The notes below the pieces were generated by a model that was given only the letters and a program-made list of their open reading frames with translations, ran no database searches and had not been told where the DNA came from. Position numbers and translations under genes: made by a program. From Phoronis australis (taxonomy: Eukaryota; Phoronida; Phoronidae): a stretch of DNA of 64,000 bases. Of the stretch, positions 12,479-24,461 are shown piece after piece (position 1 is the first letter of the stretch; every line of letters starts with the position of its first letter). The stretch spans positions 124,442-188,441 of the forward strand of contig NMRA01000485.1 in assembly GCA_002633005.1 (NCBI GenBank), written 5' to 3'.

Positions 12479-15379
12479 GCTGGAATAGAAAGCGTCAAAC
12501 TGGAATAACTGAAGCCAGTGATAGTGGACTTTGCGTTGAAGCAATTTGAACTCTATTCAAAAACTGGTTTTATCATGTTTCAATCACAAACGCTAATTTA
12601 AAAAATGACAACGAAGGGTTTTGAATCAATACTAAGTAAAAAACCAAAAACTAAACACTTACGGTAAAACTTTCCAATTTAGAATACAATTAGGCAGACG
12701 AGTCAAATTTTAGTTCATCATTTTTTCCAAAGCTACGTGTGTTGCAACATTTCAAATAAACTTCCATGTTGTTTTGTACAACAGCAAGTAGACAACTTCT
12801 TGAAAAATTGAGAGCATTCCCAGTGATGTACATATAAAAACGTTATTTTAGCATCCATTTTTGTCAAATGCTGGTGAGGTTTTACCATACGTGAACTCCA
12901 ATATAGCTATTACAAACTGCCCTAAGCTGTGCATACAACCCATTCAAGTAGCCCCATTTGTCAAGAACTGATTAATTTAAATTATTCAATCATTAAAGAA
13001 TAGTAAAACAAAAATATTATCATAACAATAGGTAGAGAACGCTTTTGAAGTATATCAAATTGCTTTCCACTGGAGTTCTAAAACTGGCGTTCAAACAAAA
13101 CAAGTGCCCACCGGTCAGATGTCTTCGCATCCCAGCAAAAGAATGGCCAAAAATATGATGGCAGTATGTTAGTCAAGTTTTGAAAGACGACATCAAAAGT
13201 CGCAGCCTATTGATTTCCAACGCGTGATAAATTAAGACATGAGAGACATCGTCTGAAGCACATACAGGATGACATTTTATCGTTGTGACTAATCCCCACA
13301 TTCTATCAAAGTTATTAATATCTTTCCTGAAGCTTAACACAGTAACTGTAGTGTACCTGGTGAAACAGCATGGAAGCACACAGGCTTCATTAGATTTTTT
13401 TGAATATTAGTTTCACAACCATTGAATGGCACTGCTACACACTATTAGATCTAAAAAGAAATATGCACTGTGCGAAGCACACTGCAAGTGATAGGTGGTC
13501 CTACAAATATTGAAATTGTTACTTTTAATACACATGCGAAATACCCTAATTAACTTTGATTAAGTAGAATGAAATGCTGTCTCAGGGGAGCCAAAATTTG
13601 ATTATCTTATGAACATGATAACTCAGATTGACATGAAATTCACGGATATTACAATTGATTAATAGTATACAATGTTACATTAGGAATCATTCCAAAATGA
13701 GAAGATATTTTTAAAAAAACTGAAACAGTCATTTTTCTAATTAAAAAGCTTTAACTTTCAATTATTTATAATCAGGAAGGAAAATGTTTTTGTTCTCTGC
13801 ACAGCTTTCTTACATTTTAATACAAAGACCATGTCACTCAATCAATGGTAGACTGACAAAAGACCCAAAAATAATTTTGCACAATTTCCACTTCAAGAAA
13901 ATGTAAATTTTTACGGTTACAATTAATATTTGTAGTTAGTAGGCCCTGAGCTGTAGGGACTTTTGAAAAGTCTTTGAGAGTACTTCAACCGGGCATTTTT
14001 CATTTTCAATGCTTATTTACTTTCCAAATATAAAACAGTTGCTGTATTTAAAGTTGCTAATTTTCGTGTAATATGCCATTGAATATGATAAAAATTGGTA
14101 TTTTGTCTCTTTTCTTTTGGCTTGTACTGTAAATGTTTAAAACGTTTAAAACACATTTCATTATCTTCACCAGCCTTCTATAGTTTGGCTTAGTTCAAGA
14201 CCTCCCCAGATGTACCAAAATTGGCAAGAATTACTCCGCAACGCTTTCCGCATGTTTTTCAAATGCTGTGAAGAAATATAAACCACACCCAGTCGTGGGA
14301 TCAACTTTATGACACCAGAAGGAACCATGTACCATTACTTAACGATCTCATATCTCTATAGAGATGTACTAATAGTGAAACTGCAGGTGGCAGATCCAGT
14401 TTTAAAAAGGGAAAGTTTCCTCAAATTCAAACGAAAATAATAGCTAGTCATTTTTCATTTTTAAACGCTCACTGCACTGCCAAAAATATTCAGAGTTTTA
14501 TTGTGTGTTTGCTGGTGACAGTGGTACTATATAAAATTTTTCAAATAATAAAGTAAAATTGTTTCCTAGTTTACTCATGTTGAAAATTTTGATGACAAAC
14601 AAATTTCAGTTTTCTGCCATATTGTGAAGAAGCTTGACCATCACCAGATCAGTGTTTAGCATATTTTAATTCACAGTAGTCCATTCCAAATAGGACTTTG
14701 AAATTAGTCAGATAGATTAACAGAGGCATTCATTCTTCATCGCCATTTCACGACTTAAAAAGTTTGCTCTCTTAATGACTAAATAGTCATTAGTATACAA
14801 AGTGTGGGAAAATAAATGCAAAATTGCTAAAAGCGACACGTTTCTGCTTTTTTTGAAGCTTTCTACATCACTGCAAATGTTCATATTTTTAAGAAAAGCT
14901 ATTTAGTCATAGCTGTGCTGCTGTACTACAAGATATGACAATAAATTGCATAAATTTTACAGACATTTTTATTTTTGTCAAAAAGTGTGAAGAAAAAAAC
15001 GTCACTTGTCTGGCATACAGCACCCCACATTACAAGATTATCAAATGTTTCTTGGTTTATCTAATTTGGTACAAGGACAGCACCAAGCATGGAATCAAGA
15101 AAACTGATGAAAAAACGCCGAAGAAAAACACAAGCACAGCGCAAATTCAGGGGATTTCATTTACAGCGCTGCTAACATATTTCAATTGCATTGTGGGACG
15201 GCCCGTGACATCACAGATAACTTGGTGGAGTATTTAAGCATATCAAGACTGTAGCTACAGTTGTTTCTAAGAAACAACAGCAGTTCCACCCTATTTCAAC
15301 TATAATTTTTACAGGAAAATAAAAAGAAGTATCTCCACGCAACACTATCTCAATCATATGCGCAAACAAAACTCCTGTA

Positions 15380-15500
15380 TTTCAAACATGGCTCAAGATT
15401 TTTGACATGGTTCTAACAGCTTTCCAAATATGGCACAAGATTTCCAAATATGGCTCAATATTTCCAAATATGGTTCAAGATTTCCAAATATGGCTCAGAA
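15380..15500. repeat. 20-bp minisatellite, four clear and two decayed copies
   Basis: TTTCCAAATATGGCTCAAGA-type units at 15421, 15441, 15461 and 15481, with degenerate versions (TTTCAAACATGGCTCAAGA) just upstream. The 74-codon frame across it is not supported as a gene. Confidence 0.9.
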
Positions 15501-17253
15501 CTTTCAAACAAGGTGAAGCACCGAGTATTAATACATGTAAAGAGGTAAAAGAGCGACACCTGGGGAATGTTACAAGAAAATTCGATTTAAGACAGAAATT
15601 TGGTTTGACGCCCCCAATTAACAGTTTCTGAAAATGGTTTAGCCAAATAATTATAAGTGTTTCACAGTTTACAAATAAATTATAGAGATTATCTCAGTAA
15701 CTAGCAATTCTGCTTACATTCTCAGAGACTTCGTATTTCGTTCAAGTGAGATTTGGTTATTTTTCAAAAATAGTTGTGCAGAGCGTAAGTCTAAAGTCAC
15801 TTTCCATGAAACAGACCTTGCTGTAATTCCACACTTTTCTTTGTACCCACAAGTACAGCAAAGTCCCATTCACACACAGCCTACCCTAGAACAACTTGTA
15901 CTACTACCCCACTTTTAAGTTGAGGGTCCCCATACACAAACATAATATATCCTATAACTAGGGTAACGCGGAAGTTGTCGCTCTATGCGCGACAATGAAC
16001 GCCTGATGCCAATACGGCGTGCAAGAGAAAACCCGTCTGTATATAACTGCAGCTGATAATTACTTCCACCCTACTCCACTTTTGCGTCCACACAGTGATT
16101 ACAAGTGGTGCAAGTTACCCTGGTGCAAGTTAGCCCACCTCGATAATGTGAAGTAAGTTGTCTCAAGTGGGGAAAGTTGCGCTTGTTTAATATGTGTGCA
16201 GACAGCACACAAACCTAGCAACAACACTTTCCAGGAGTAACTTATTCTAGGATCAGTCTGTGGGTGGACAGCATATATAAGTCTTTATCTATTTAGCACA
16301 TACCGTAGTATAGGAGACAGGTGAAAGAATTTTCCACAGATTAGAAAAAAAGATTAAAAAACGAGTACTGGTATATTACTAGCTTGATTTGCATAGACTA
16401 AATGTCATAAAACACTACTTGGTAAAGATTCTATTACTTGTAGTATTTGAAAAATGGAAAAATGACATTTTGGCAATTATTTCCGCACAAAATAAGTGGA
16501 GAATTACCCTACATACTGAGCATAAGAGCACATGGATGAAGATTGTGTTATGTAACAGTTGGTTTGCAGGGAATGATTAAGTTTATTGGAAAATTGTTGA
16601 CCCAAGGGATATTGACCATAAACTTAGTATGTAACAAAGGTACACAGTAATACCTGGTGAAATGAGCAGACTTGGCAGAACCAATATGTTGGCTTGTCAA
16701 GTGTAGTAGTGTTGGGGAATACTAGATGTCTTCACTTCAATAACAAACATAAAAATCCTTAGGCGGGTGAGAACACAAATGACTCAGGTGCTAGTATGCC
16801 CAGTGCTGTTCATGAACTATGACCCATTGTCATGTAGCCACCACATGTATTTTGGCACATTGGCAAAAACTGGAAAATGGCAATGCATTAGACATAAACG
16901 TATATACAGGGCCTATCCCTCGCCTGAGGGGAAAGGTACCTGCGCCTTTTAAAAAGGGAACTTTTTCAGTTGAGGGGAAATCCCTCTTTACCACCAATTC
17001 CACCGCTCCGGTTGTCACCACCTCCCCATCGCCACCCCTTGTTCGCACTGAACCAAATACCTGAAGTCAGCATTTTAAGCAAGTTTTTTTTGTTCTGGTT
17101 TAGTTATTTCAAAGATATTTTTTACTTCTAAGCTGATATCTGAAGAGAAAATAATGCTCAAAATTTGAAACATTGTCAGTGTTCTCCATGACCTGTTTCA
17201 ATACATCGCCGTAAAACCTAACTTGCACACTGGCCCACGTCCTGTTTGAAAAT

Positions 17254-18563
17254 ATAACAATTCGGTAGTATCTTTTACTGCACAGTTACTAAGAACAAAG
17301 AACTAGGTTTACTTTCAAACTTCTTGTGTTTAATACCTGGCTGTCTTGAAGTGATCAACCAACAAGCTACATATATTGAGCTAGTGCCCTTGACTGAAGT
17401 GTACAATCCGATTGAAGCCAAGGCGCCATTCAGAAGAAGTCAGAACCAAGTCACTCTGTAGAAGTCTTTCCAACAAAAAGGCTATAAAAAGTACTTTGGA
17501 CATGCATGCAGTTAAGATAGGGTTATTTTCAGAGCACAACTATCAAAACTTTTATGTTTTCTATCATGATAAAGGTTTTCAAATTCATCTTGTTCGTACA
17601 GAATTTTGGTTTGTCACGCAAAATCGTACAGTGTCAGTAGGTAATATCGAGCCTGTTTTCAAGAATAAAAACTTGGCAAAGGTCCAGAGACTGACATGCA
17701 GGGATATCCCTGGACTGAGCCTTTGCACCATCAGCGCGTGAAAAAATAAAAAGGCACAAGAACGTCCCAGCAGAGCGTCCCCCCGGCACATCTTTTACAT
17801 CGCAACAGTCTTCCAAAAATTGCAAGATTCTAGTCAGTTTAGTCACTTAAAATATGACTATGCTCCTATTTTAATTGGCTTGGTGGTTCCTGTTTCATAT
17901 ATGTTTTTATTTACACTAAGTCTGCTGGGCACAACTTTTTGAAAAAAGACACTTTTTATCATCAGGAGTGCCCAAAGAGCACTGGTTCAAACCTGGTCAG
18001 CAATGTCCCTGGACATGCGTATTTTCCGGCATTACAAGATTACAAAGCCATTATGGATTAGCTTATCCCATTGGACAAATCAAGTTTAAATGAAGCATTG
18101 CTTGGATTCCCACATTGTTGTGGCCAGGGTTACCCACACCCAATCCAAGCATGGTAGGAAGTCTACCAGTACACATATTGAAAGGGCAGGATTTATTGTC
18201 CAACACTCGCCTTGCACATCAAATGTTGGCCCGCACATGTTCAAATTACAATCGCGTGAAAAATTTTATATACTATGCTGAGCATAATTGCATGGAGTCG
18301 AACTCTTCAAAAGCACTTGTTCATTTGAAGATTTGACAGTACTTAGTTCATTTCACTTGACACTCCATATGCGGTCAACTCATAAACTAAGGCATTCACT
18401 AAGCTCATTGGCTGGGTCACTACTAATTATAATATGACATCAACAGGTCAAAGATGGAGGGCTTGATTCGTTATTGTTACAAAGCAGTGAAAAGAAGCAA
18501 AATATAACGAAGTACGACCGTTTATGATTTCATGTATCTAGGTAACTGAATACGATTTTGTCA
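17254..18563 (+). repeat. 1.3-kb direct repeat, copy 1
   Basis: Aligns over its full length with 19440-20848, at roughly 90-95% by eye. Shared landmarks: CTGGCTGTCTTGA, GGACATGCATGCAGTTAAGA, CCCTGGA followed by GCCTTTGCACCATCAGCG, TCTGCTGGGCACA, CATTGTTGTGGCCAGGGTTA, and the end GGTAACTGAATACGATTTTG. Copy 1 lacks about 65 bases present in copy 2 near 19866-19930. A frame of about 50 codons starting MHAVKIGLFSEHNYQN is shared by both copies but matches nothing I know. A diverged piece also occurs at 44.9 kb, so this is a dispersed family and not only a local duplication. Confidence 0.9.
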
Positions 18564-18837
18564 GCGTTTACTCGTTTACGTTGCTCCAACCACAGACTAC
18601 AAGTGGAAGTGGGTAGACACGAGAAAGTGGAATATTACAATAGATTATGTATGGCTTGCAATGATGGTCTTGTAGAGGATGAATACCATTTCCTGTTGGT
18701 TTGCAAGGGATATTGTGAACTAAGGTCACGTTTTATGAAGGAATTTCAATGGAGGCATCCAACTCAAGAATCCTGTATACGCCTGCTCGCTAATCCAGAT
18801 ATATCTGCTGTTAAATATGTGTATTTTGCCCTTAAAA
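18558..18837 (+). pseudogene. 3' end of a non-LTR retrotransposon ORF (zinc-knuckle tail)
   Basis: The first 93 codons read RLRCSNHRLQVEVGRH, then C31-x2-C34-x9-H44-x4-C49 in the context EDEYHFLLVC, then AVKYVYFAL. This combination (SSHRL-IExGRY, CxxC, EDExHFLLxC, KYVYxA) is the usual C-terminal zinc-knuckle region of invertebrate non-LTR elements, downstream of the reverse transcriptase. The similarity stops at an N at 18838; the frame stays open to 19211 but that part has no family resemblance. Upstream it abuts the end of the 1.3-kb repeat at TTTTGTCAG. No RT domain is attached. It is a different LINE clade from the 36-38 kb copy. Confidence 0.75.
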
Positions 18838-19439
18838 NAGTGAGTCACCTGTCAATCACATGTTGGTGTCAAGGTAACATGCACTGCAAAGTGTGGGAAC
18901 TTGCGCACATGCACCAAAATGACTACAAAGTCACACATCAAAAGAGAATAGCCCTAAGTAACAAAAACGGGCGTGACTATGTATTTTTAAGCTGTTGTTA
19001 CGAAAGACCCAGTTCTTTACGATATTCCTCCGTTGCTTATGTTACCCAAAACTGCGATGTCAAGTATATTCCGATATTTCCCCGCTCGATGCTCCCTAAG
19101 CCCATGCCCGTAGCTAGCTGTGTGCATCTCCTACCCACTATCGCCAATTTTCAATTAGTCTACGTCGTAGATATTTCAGACTCGAATGGTAAGAATTTTT
19201 GTTCAGGCTGAAACTGGCCAATGTATAAACAAAATTATTCTGGATGGCGAAAAAGGGGATGTGGAAACGATAAGTCACACAGTCACGCTTATACGTGGGA
19301 GCTGATGCAAGAAATAGTAAAGAACAGCCAGCCACATTAGTTAAATCTGCTAATGCCAGTTTGACTGAGATGCAATAAGCGAAAAACAACTAGAGGGTGC
19401 GCGGTTAACAGAGCATGGGCGTTAACCCGAACGTTTACG

Positions 19440-20848
19440 GTAAATATAACAAATTGGAAGTATCTTTACTGCACGGTTACTAAGAACAAAGAACTAAGTT
19501 AACTTTCAAACTTCTTGTGCTTAATATCTGGCTGTCTTGAGGTGATCAACCAACAAGCTATATATATTGAGCTAGTGACCTTGGCTAATAAATACGACAC
19601 TGACTTGACTGAAGTGCAGAATCCGATAGAAGCCAAGGCGCCATTCAGAAGAAGTCAGAACCAAGTCACTCTGTAGAAGTCTTTCCAACAAAAAGGCTAT
19701 AAAAAGTACTTTGGACATGCATGCAGTTAAGATAGGGTTATTTTCAGAGCACAACTATCAGAACTTTTACGTTTTCTATCATGATAAAGGCTATCAAATT
19801 CATCTTGTTCGTACAGAATTTTGGTTTGTCACACAAAATCGTACAGTTTCAGTACGTAATTTCGAGTCTTTCCATCATTATCTACTTGACAAGGCTCAAA
19901 TAAGATGTTTTCAAATCAGGTTGCTTCAACCACGTGTTTTCAAGAATAAAAACTTGGCAAAGGTCCAGAGACTGACACGCAGGGATATCCCTGGATTGCG
20001 CCTTTGCACCATCAGCGCGTGAAAAAATAAAAAGGCACAAGAACGTCCCAGCAGAGCGTCCCTCGGGCACATCTTTTACATCGCAACAGTCTTCCAAAAA
20101 TTACAAGATTCTAGTCAGTTTAGTCACTTAAAATATGACTATGCTCTATCCTGATTGGCTTGGTGGTTCCTGTTTCATATATATGCTTTTATTTACACGA
20201 AGTCTGCTGGGAAATCTTTTTGAAAAAAAGGCACACTTTTTATCATCAGGTGTGCCCAAAGAGCCCTGGTTCAAACCTGGTCAGTAATGTCCCTGGACAT
20301 GCATATTTTCCAGGACTGCAAGATTACAAAGCCATTATGGATTAGCTTATCCCATTGGACAAATCAAGTTTAAATGAAGCATTGTTTGGATTCCCACATT
20401 GTTGTGGCCAGGGTTACCCACACCGAATTCAAGCATGGTAGGAAGTCTACCAGTACATATATTGAAAGGGCAGGATTTATTGTCCAACACTTGCCTTGCA
20501 CATCAAATGTTGGCAAGCACGTGTTCAAATTACAATCGCGGGAAAAATATTATATAAAGACATACTATACTGAACATAATTGCATGGAGTAGAACTCTTC
20601 AAAAGCACTTGTTCGACAGTACTATATATTCACTTCACTTGTCACTCCATATGCGGTCAACTCATAAACTAAGGCATTCACTGAGCTCATTGGCTGGGTC
20701 ACTACTAATTATAATATGACATCAATAGGTCAAAGATGGAGGACTTGATTTGTTATTGTTACAAAGCGGTGAAAAGAAGTAAAATATAACGAAGTACAAC
20801 CGTTTATGATTTCATGTATCTAGGTAACTGAATACGATTTTGTCAGTA
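19440..20848 (+). repeat. 1.4-kb direct repeat, copy 2
   Basis: Second copy of the unit at 17254-18563, in the same orientation. It has extra bases near 19586-19608 and 19866-19930. Its end, GATTTTGTCAG, is followed by TACTAGG rather than by the LINE tail found after copy 1. About 20 bases further on, AATATATATTTTGCCC resembles the sequence just before the N at 18838, so copy 2 may have an internal deletion of the LINE piece. Confidence 0.9.
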
Positions 20849-21069
20849 CTAGGACATTCAATATATATTTTGCCCCCACCCTGGCATTTCTTTTGATTTC
20901 GGTCCATTTCACATTTTTAGTGAAAAAGTTGTAATGGGTCTTCAGCTCTATTTGAGCTGATGTATATATTACTTGTTTCACTATTCATGACATTGTGTAC
21001 TTGGCCCAAAAGAGCAAGTATTTTCTTATGTATATGATAGCTGCAATTTACTGTCAATGTATAAAATAC

Positions 21070-21459
21070 CTTTGACTCATGACCATGTAGCTGGGATAAC
21101 GTTGGTCGTCGATTGATGTCCTCCATGTTAGCAGCAGCTGACATCAAGTTTCGATAGTGGTCCACGTGTGGTAAAGCCTCATGTGTGTTCTTACCAAATG
21201 TTTTAAGATTTTCCGTGTTGTACCCATAGCTACGAATAGTGTGACTGGGTGACATAGGTGGTGAACTTGAACTGAATGTGTCTTGGACTTCTTCATCACT
21301 TGCAGTTGCTGTCGTGTTAACAGTAGGCGTGCATGTTGTCGGCTTCTCACTCTCCGACTCCGGTTTCTCATCTTCGTCAGCGAAATGAAGAACTTTAGCA
21401 ACCTTAAATCGTCCTTTTGGTTGATCATCGCCGTCACGGCCCGAGTCTGGCTGAAGCAT
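21070..21459 (-). CDS. First coding exon of an NKCC-type Na-K-2Cl cotransporter (SLC12 family)
   Basis: Encodes residues 1-130 of the cytosolic N-terminal tail of a plasma-membrane cation-chloride cotransporter. Seen: a GRFKV sequence at residues 16-20, which fits the RFx(V/I) docking motif for the SPAK/OSR1 kinases; an acidic, Ser/Thr-rich low-complexity linker (about 28-75); then LKTFGKNT (85-92), a DHYR (100-103) and RRPTLSQLH (117-125). These line up with the regulatory block of NKCC1/NKCC2, where TFGHNT and DHYR precede RPSLAELH. The Thr pair in TFGKNT matches known activating phosphosites; the third Thr just after DHYR in vertebrates is not kept (NLMS here). The Met has A at -3 and no upstream in-frame Met nearby. 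AAG followed by GTATTT makes a plausible phase-0 donor at 21070/21069; the reading frame runs on to 20917 but loses family resemblance. Membrane-domain exons were not found downstream on this strand. NKCC-like rather than NCC-like because of DHYR; the paralogue is not resolved. Confidence 0.85.
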
Positions 21460-22539
21460 GTTCGATTCAGATAGTTTTCCTTTTTCGTGAGGAAGTTTTT
21501 CTGTTCTTCAATTTTGTTTTCCGAATGAATGACTATCTATCGACCGCCATTTTAGCTCTCCCTCTGTTGTACGGTTGGGAAATAAAATATGCAGCGCCCC
21601 CTTTTATGTATTGTAAAGTACATCAGTAAGGGCTAAGTATTTTGCTAGTGAAATCGTTGAGCGTGAATAATTTTCGCTCTGTCTGTGTATCCTATAATAT
21701 AACATTAGCAGAAGTAACCACTAAAATAAGTGATAGATGACACAAATTTGAGAAATTAAAAACTGGTGATAACTTTATCTTGTAGACCTATACATAGACT
21801 CTTAGTATGCATGCCGACCGGACGTCAGTGCCCGCCGACTGCTTACTCAGACAAGCCGGGTGACCTTTTCACGACCAGAGTCCCCAATAACGGGTTCTTT
21901 TCCTAAAAAATACCTATGAAAGGATGTTTTGTCCAATTTTATTCCCCCACAAATTGTTCATTTTGGATGAGTTCGAAACTCTCCAAACCGTGTCCGATTA
22001 GAGAATTACTGAGTGAGTCCGAGGTTTTCTTATTTTAGTCGCAAAAGTTTTACGGTACTCAATTTTGACAACATGAGATCTGTTCCAGTACAGTTTAAAG
22101 CACATGGGTTAAAATTTTTGCAGCCAGTCCAAGCGGAGTCCCTACAAAACTTAGAATTAATTCTCCCCTGTACAGGCAAAAACTGTGGTCTGCCCGGCGC
22201 CGTGCCTTTCTGAAACAAAAACTAAAGTTAGACTTTGGCAAGGTAAGGAGCTCCCTCAGACGACACCTTTTTGAATATACTCTCTTGCTGTATGCACGGG
22301 TTGGAATCCTAATTTTCCATCTGGATCTTCCGTCGTCAACAATTTAGTCGACTAAACACCGCGGGCCAGGATCGTGGGTCAGTCGCCGAAAATCGGAGTG
22401 TAACCCGTTAAGCCTTCCGGCCTGTCCGACTTTTCAGGCGCCGGGTATTGAGAACAGCAAATATGATTCTAGGCTTATATTGGACGACAATATTTGTAAT
22501 TTTTAGAGAAACTAGTCTCCGAGCCTGTAATAGTAAGCA
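21460..22539. other. Upstream region of the NKCC-type exon
   Basis: The minus-strand promoter and 5' UTR should lie here. No TATA box in a defined position was recognised. GC content rises relative to the region below 20 kb. Confidence 0.4.
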
Positions 22540-22657
22540 AAAGGGGTCATGGCCCCCCTAAAATTCTCTCAGTCTAGATTATACGTTTGGCAGTTCGGGG
22601 TGCGAATATCTGACAGGCAAAATTCTGGCTAATACTCNAATCCTGGATCCGCCCCTG
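22540..22657 (-). mobile_element. MITE of the GGCGGATCCAG family, copy 2 (truncated)
   Basis: On the reverse strand it runs from CAGGGGCGGATCCAGGATT through TTAGCCAGAATTTTGCCTG and AACTGCCAAACG to GGCCATGACCCC, and lacks the far terminus. An N at 22637 lies inside it. Confidence 0.75.
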
Positions 22658-23263
22658 AATTCGGATAAAATCCGTCAATGCCTCGTATACGTGTCTATGT
22701 AGGCCTACCCCTCATGTCTGTGTAGCTGTGGCATGTCGGTGAAAAACCGCTAATTAAAATGTTGGACAGATTGACTCGTCAGTTTACGTGCGACGAATAG
22801 TTGTATGGTAAAATAAAGGGAAATTCAATAGTCGACAAGCACCCCTTCAAAAGCAAATTAAACACTGGATGAAGATTGTGCTTCGTGCTCTATCGACTAT
22901 TAATGCAACTCGTAAAAGTACAGCTTGGCAACTCGTAAAATGCATTTTACTTGCATCATAAATTTTGTCTTGAATAAATGCTTTTCATTCAGTCGTAAAT
23001 TGAAAACTTAATTGATGCCAGCTAAACATAATTATGCAGCTTAAAAATGCACAATTCTCCATATTCGGCCCAAGAAGGTCACGGTAATAGCCGACACGAG
23101 TGATTGTTAGAAGAGCGGTCATCAATGAATTCATGTCTGCCATACGTCACTCAACGGCCGGCACTCACTTTGGAAATTGTTGCTTGCAGTCTGCTGCCGC
23201 AGCCAAAACTGCGGGATAGTGTAGCCGATCAGTTGTTTTTGCGGGAGCAAGGAAGGAGTAAAC

Positions 23264-23293
23264 ATGGCATTAAATTTCATCCTCAAGCGAAAG
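23264..23293 (+). CDS. Possible first coding exon (10 codons) of an unidentified gene
   Basis: An ATG in strong context (A at -3, G at +4) opens a 10-codon frame reading MALNFILKRK, which stops exactly at AAG|GTGAGA, a near-consensus vertebrate/invertebrate splice donor. The phase is 0. It lies about 1.8 kb from the NKCC-type start and points the other way, so the two could share an upstream regulatory region. No following exon was identified; the 89-codon frame at 24192-24461 is in the right direction and is preceded by an acceptor-like AG, but it resembles nothing known to me. The evidence is only start context plus donor, so chance is possible. Confidence 0.3.
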
Positions 23294-24191
23294 GTGAGAA
23301 CTTGTTAGCGTCCGAAAGCATTTTTATTGCTAGTTTTTCTCGATATCGATTTTGTAGCGGTTGCAGAATTGTTCGTAGACTGCACGACTGAGTGAATGGA
23401 AAGGGGAATTCGCAAGGGCGATGGGTAGCCTTTGACTACAACTTTATCATTAGATGTTGAAAAAATACGTGTGCACGTCAAAGCATGAAAGTGAGGATTA
23501 AAATCTCCTCTAACAGGCGCTATAGAAACGAAGAGCACTCAAAAACTAGTTGTGCTGTCAATGCTGTTTTCCAGTCTGCAGCGAGGCATTCTACATAGAC
23601 GGGGGAACCTCACTAAAACAAATTCTGATGTATAACAAGTTCTGTTTTACCAGTGAACGTAACAGAGGTTGCTTTTTACCAATTGCACCTGTTGAATCCA
23701 ATTTATTATTAAAGGGACGTTACGGGTAAAAAAGTAATTTCTAACCTCAGAGCGGAATCCTCCTAAAAGTTCCGCACTTGCAGCTAGCGCTCAGCTGTCG
23801 GAGCAAAATGCCACTCGCAGTAGTCAGGCAGGACATTTCAGACGTATTTAAATGGACGTCGATCTTGATTTCCGTAAAACAGACGATGGTGAGAATTGGC
23901 CATTTGTCACACCGAAATGCAAAAAACATGACCGCGGATTTGTTGCTTTATAACTACGGCCAAACCTAATAACTTCAAGAGGTCTATTTTATCCATGTAA
24001 TTATCCCAAAAGTTGTATTTCGGCCACAAAACCGATAATGATCAAAAAAGCTATAATGAGCGCGGTTTCTTACTAGCCCGCGATTTTGAGTTTGGCAAAG
24101 CTAAGCGCTTGCGCACTCGCGTGGTGGAGAACTGTGCTTAAAGTAGCGCCAAGTCTACGTATAACACGCTTCAAGGGAAATCTACATTAAA

Positions 24192-24461
24192 ATGCAGATT
24201 TCTCTTAAAATAGCGAGTAGACCGCGAAAACAGACTTTCACATTTCCATTACGCATGCCTAGCGCCAGCTTGCATGGCTTTGGTGACGCCCAGGGCAATT
24301 TTTATGGAGTGCCCCTCTCTCTATTCAAATGCATGGACCCTACTAGGCCTACTAAGAAAAGCAGAAGTGATGAAATAATGGAAGCATTATTCAATTTAAC
24401 CACAAATCTGCCACAGTTTCAAAGGGCTTATTCACAGTCATTCGGTGGATGCCGGGGATGA
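24192..24461 (+). CDS. Unrecognised 89-codon frame
   Basis: ATG at 24192, stop at 24459-24461. Reads with mixed composition, no low complexity and a few helix-like segments (DEIMEALFNLTTNLPQF). An acceptor-like AG precedes codon 2. I recognise no domain, signal or membrane segment. It lies 0.9 kb downstream of the possible first exon at 23264 and on the same strand, so it could be a later exon, or it could be chance. Confidence 0.15.
   Translation: MQISLKIASRPRKQTFTFPLRMPSASLHGFGDAQGNFYGVPLSLFKCMDPTRPTKKSRSDEIMEALFNLTTNLPQFQRAYSQSFGGCRG

Larger units (their letters stand above)
11740..17253. other. AT-rich non-coding stretch
   Basis: Apart from two minisatellites no structured feature was found. 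The 100-codon frame at 14935-15237 is Lys/Thr-rich without family resemblance. A pyrimidine-rich patch at 16980-17040 keeps several frames open. Confidence 0.5.

Noticed and set aside
17412-17741. 109-codon frame, with a related one at 19711-20022
   Set aside because: Shared only because the DNA is duplicated; the frame is altered between the copies by indels and matches no family known to me.
18839-19211. Second half of the 217-codon frame
   Set aside because: Open after the N but without LINE similarity; the frame across an N is not reliable.
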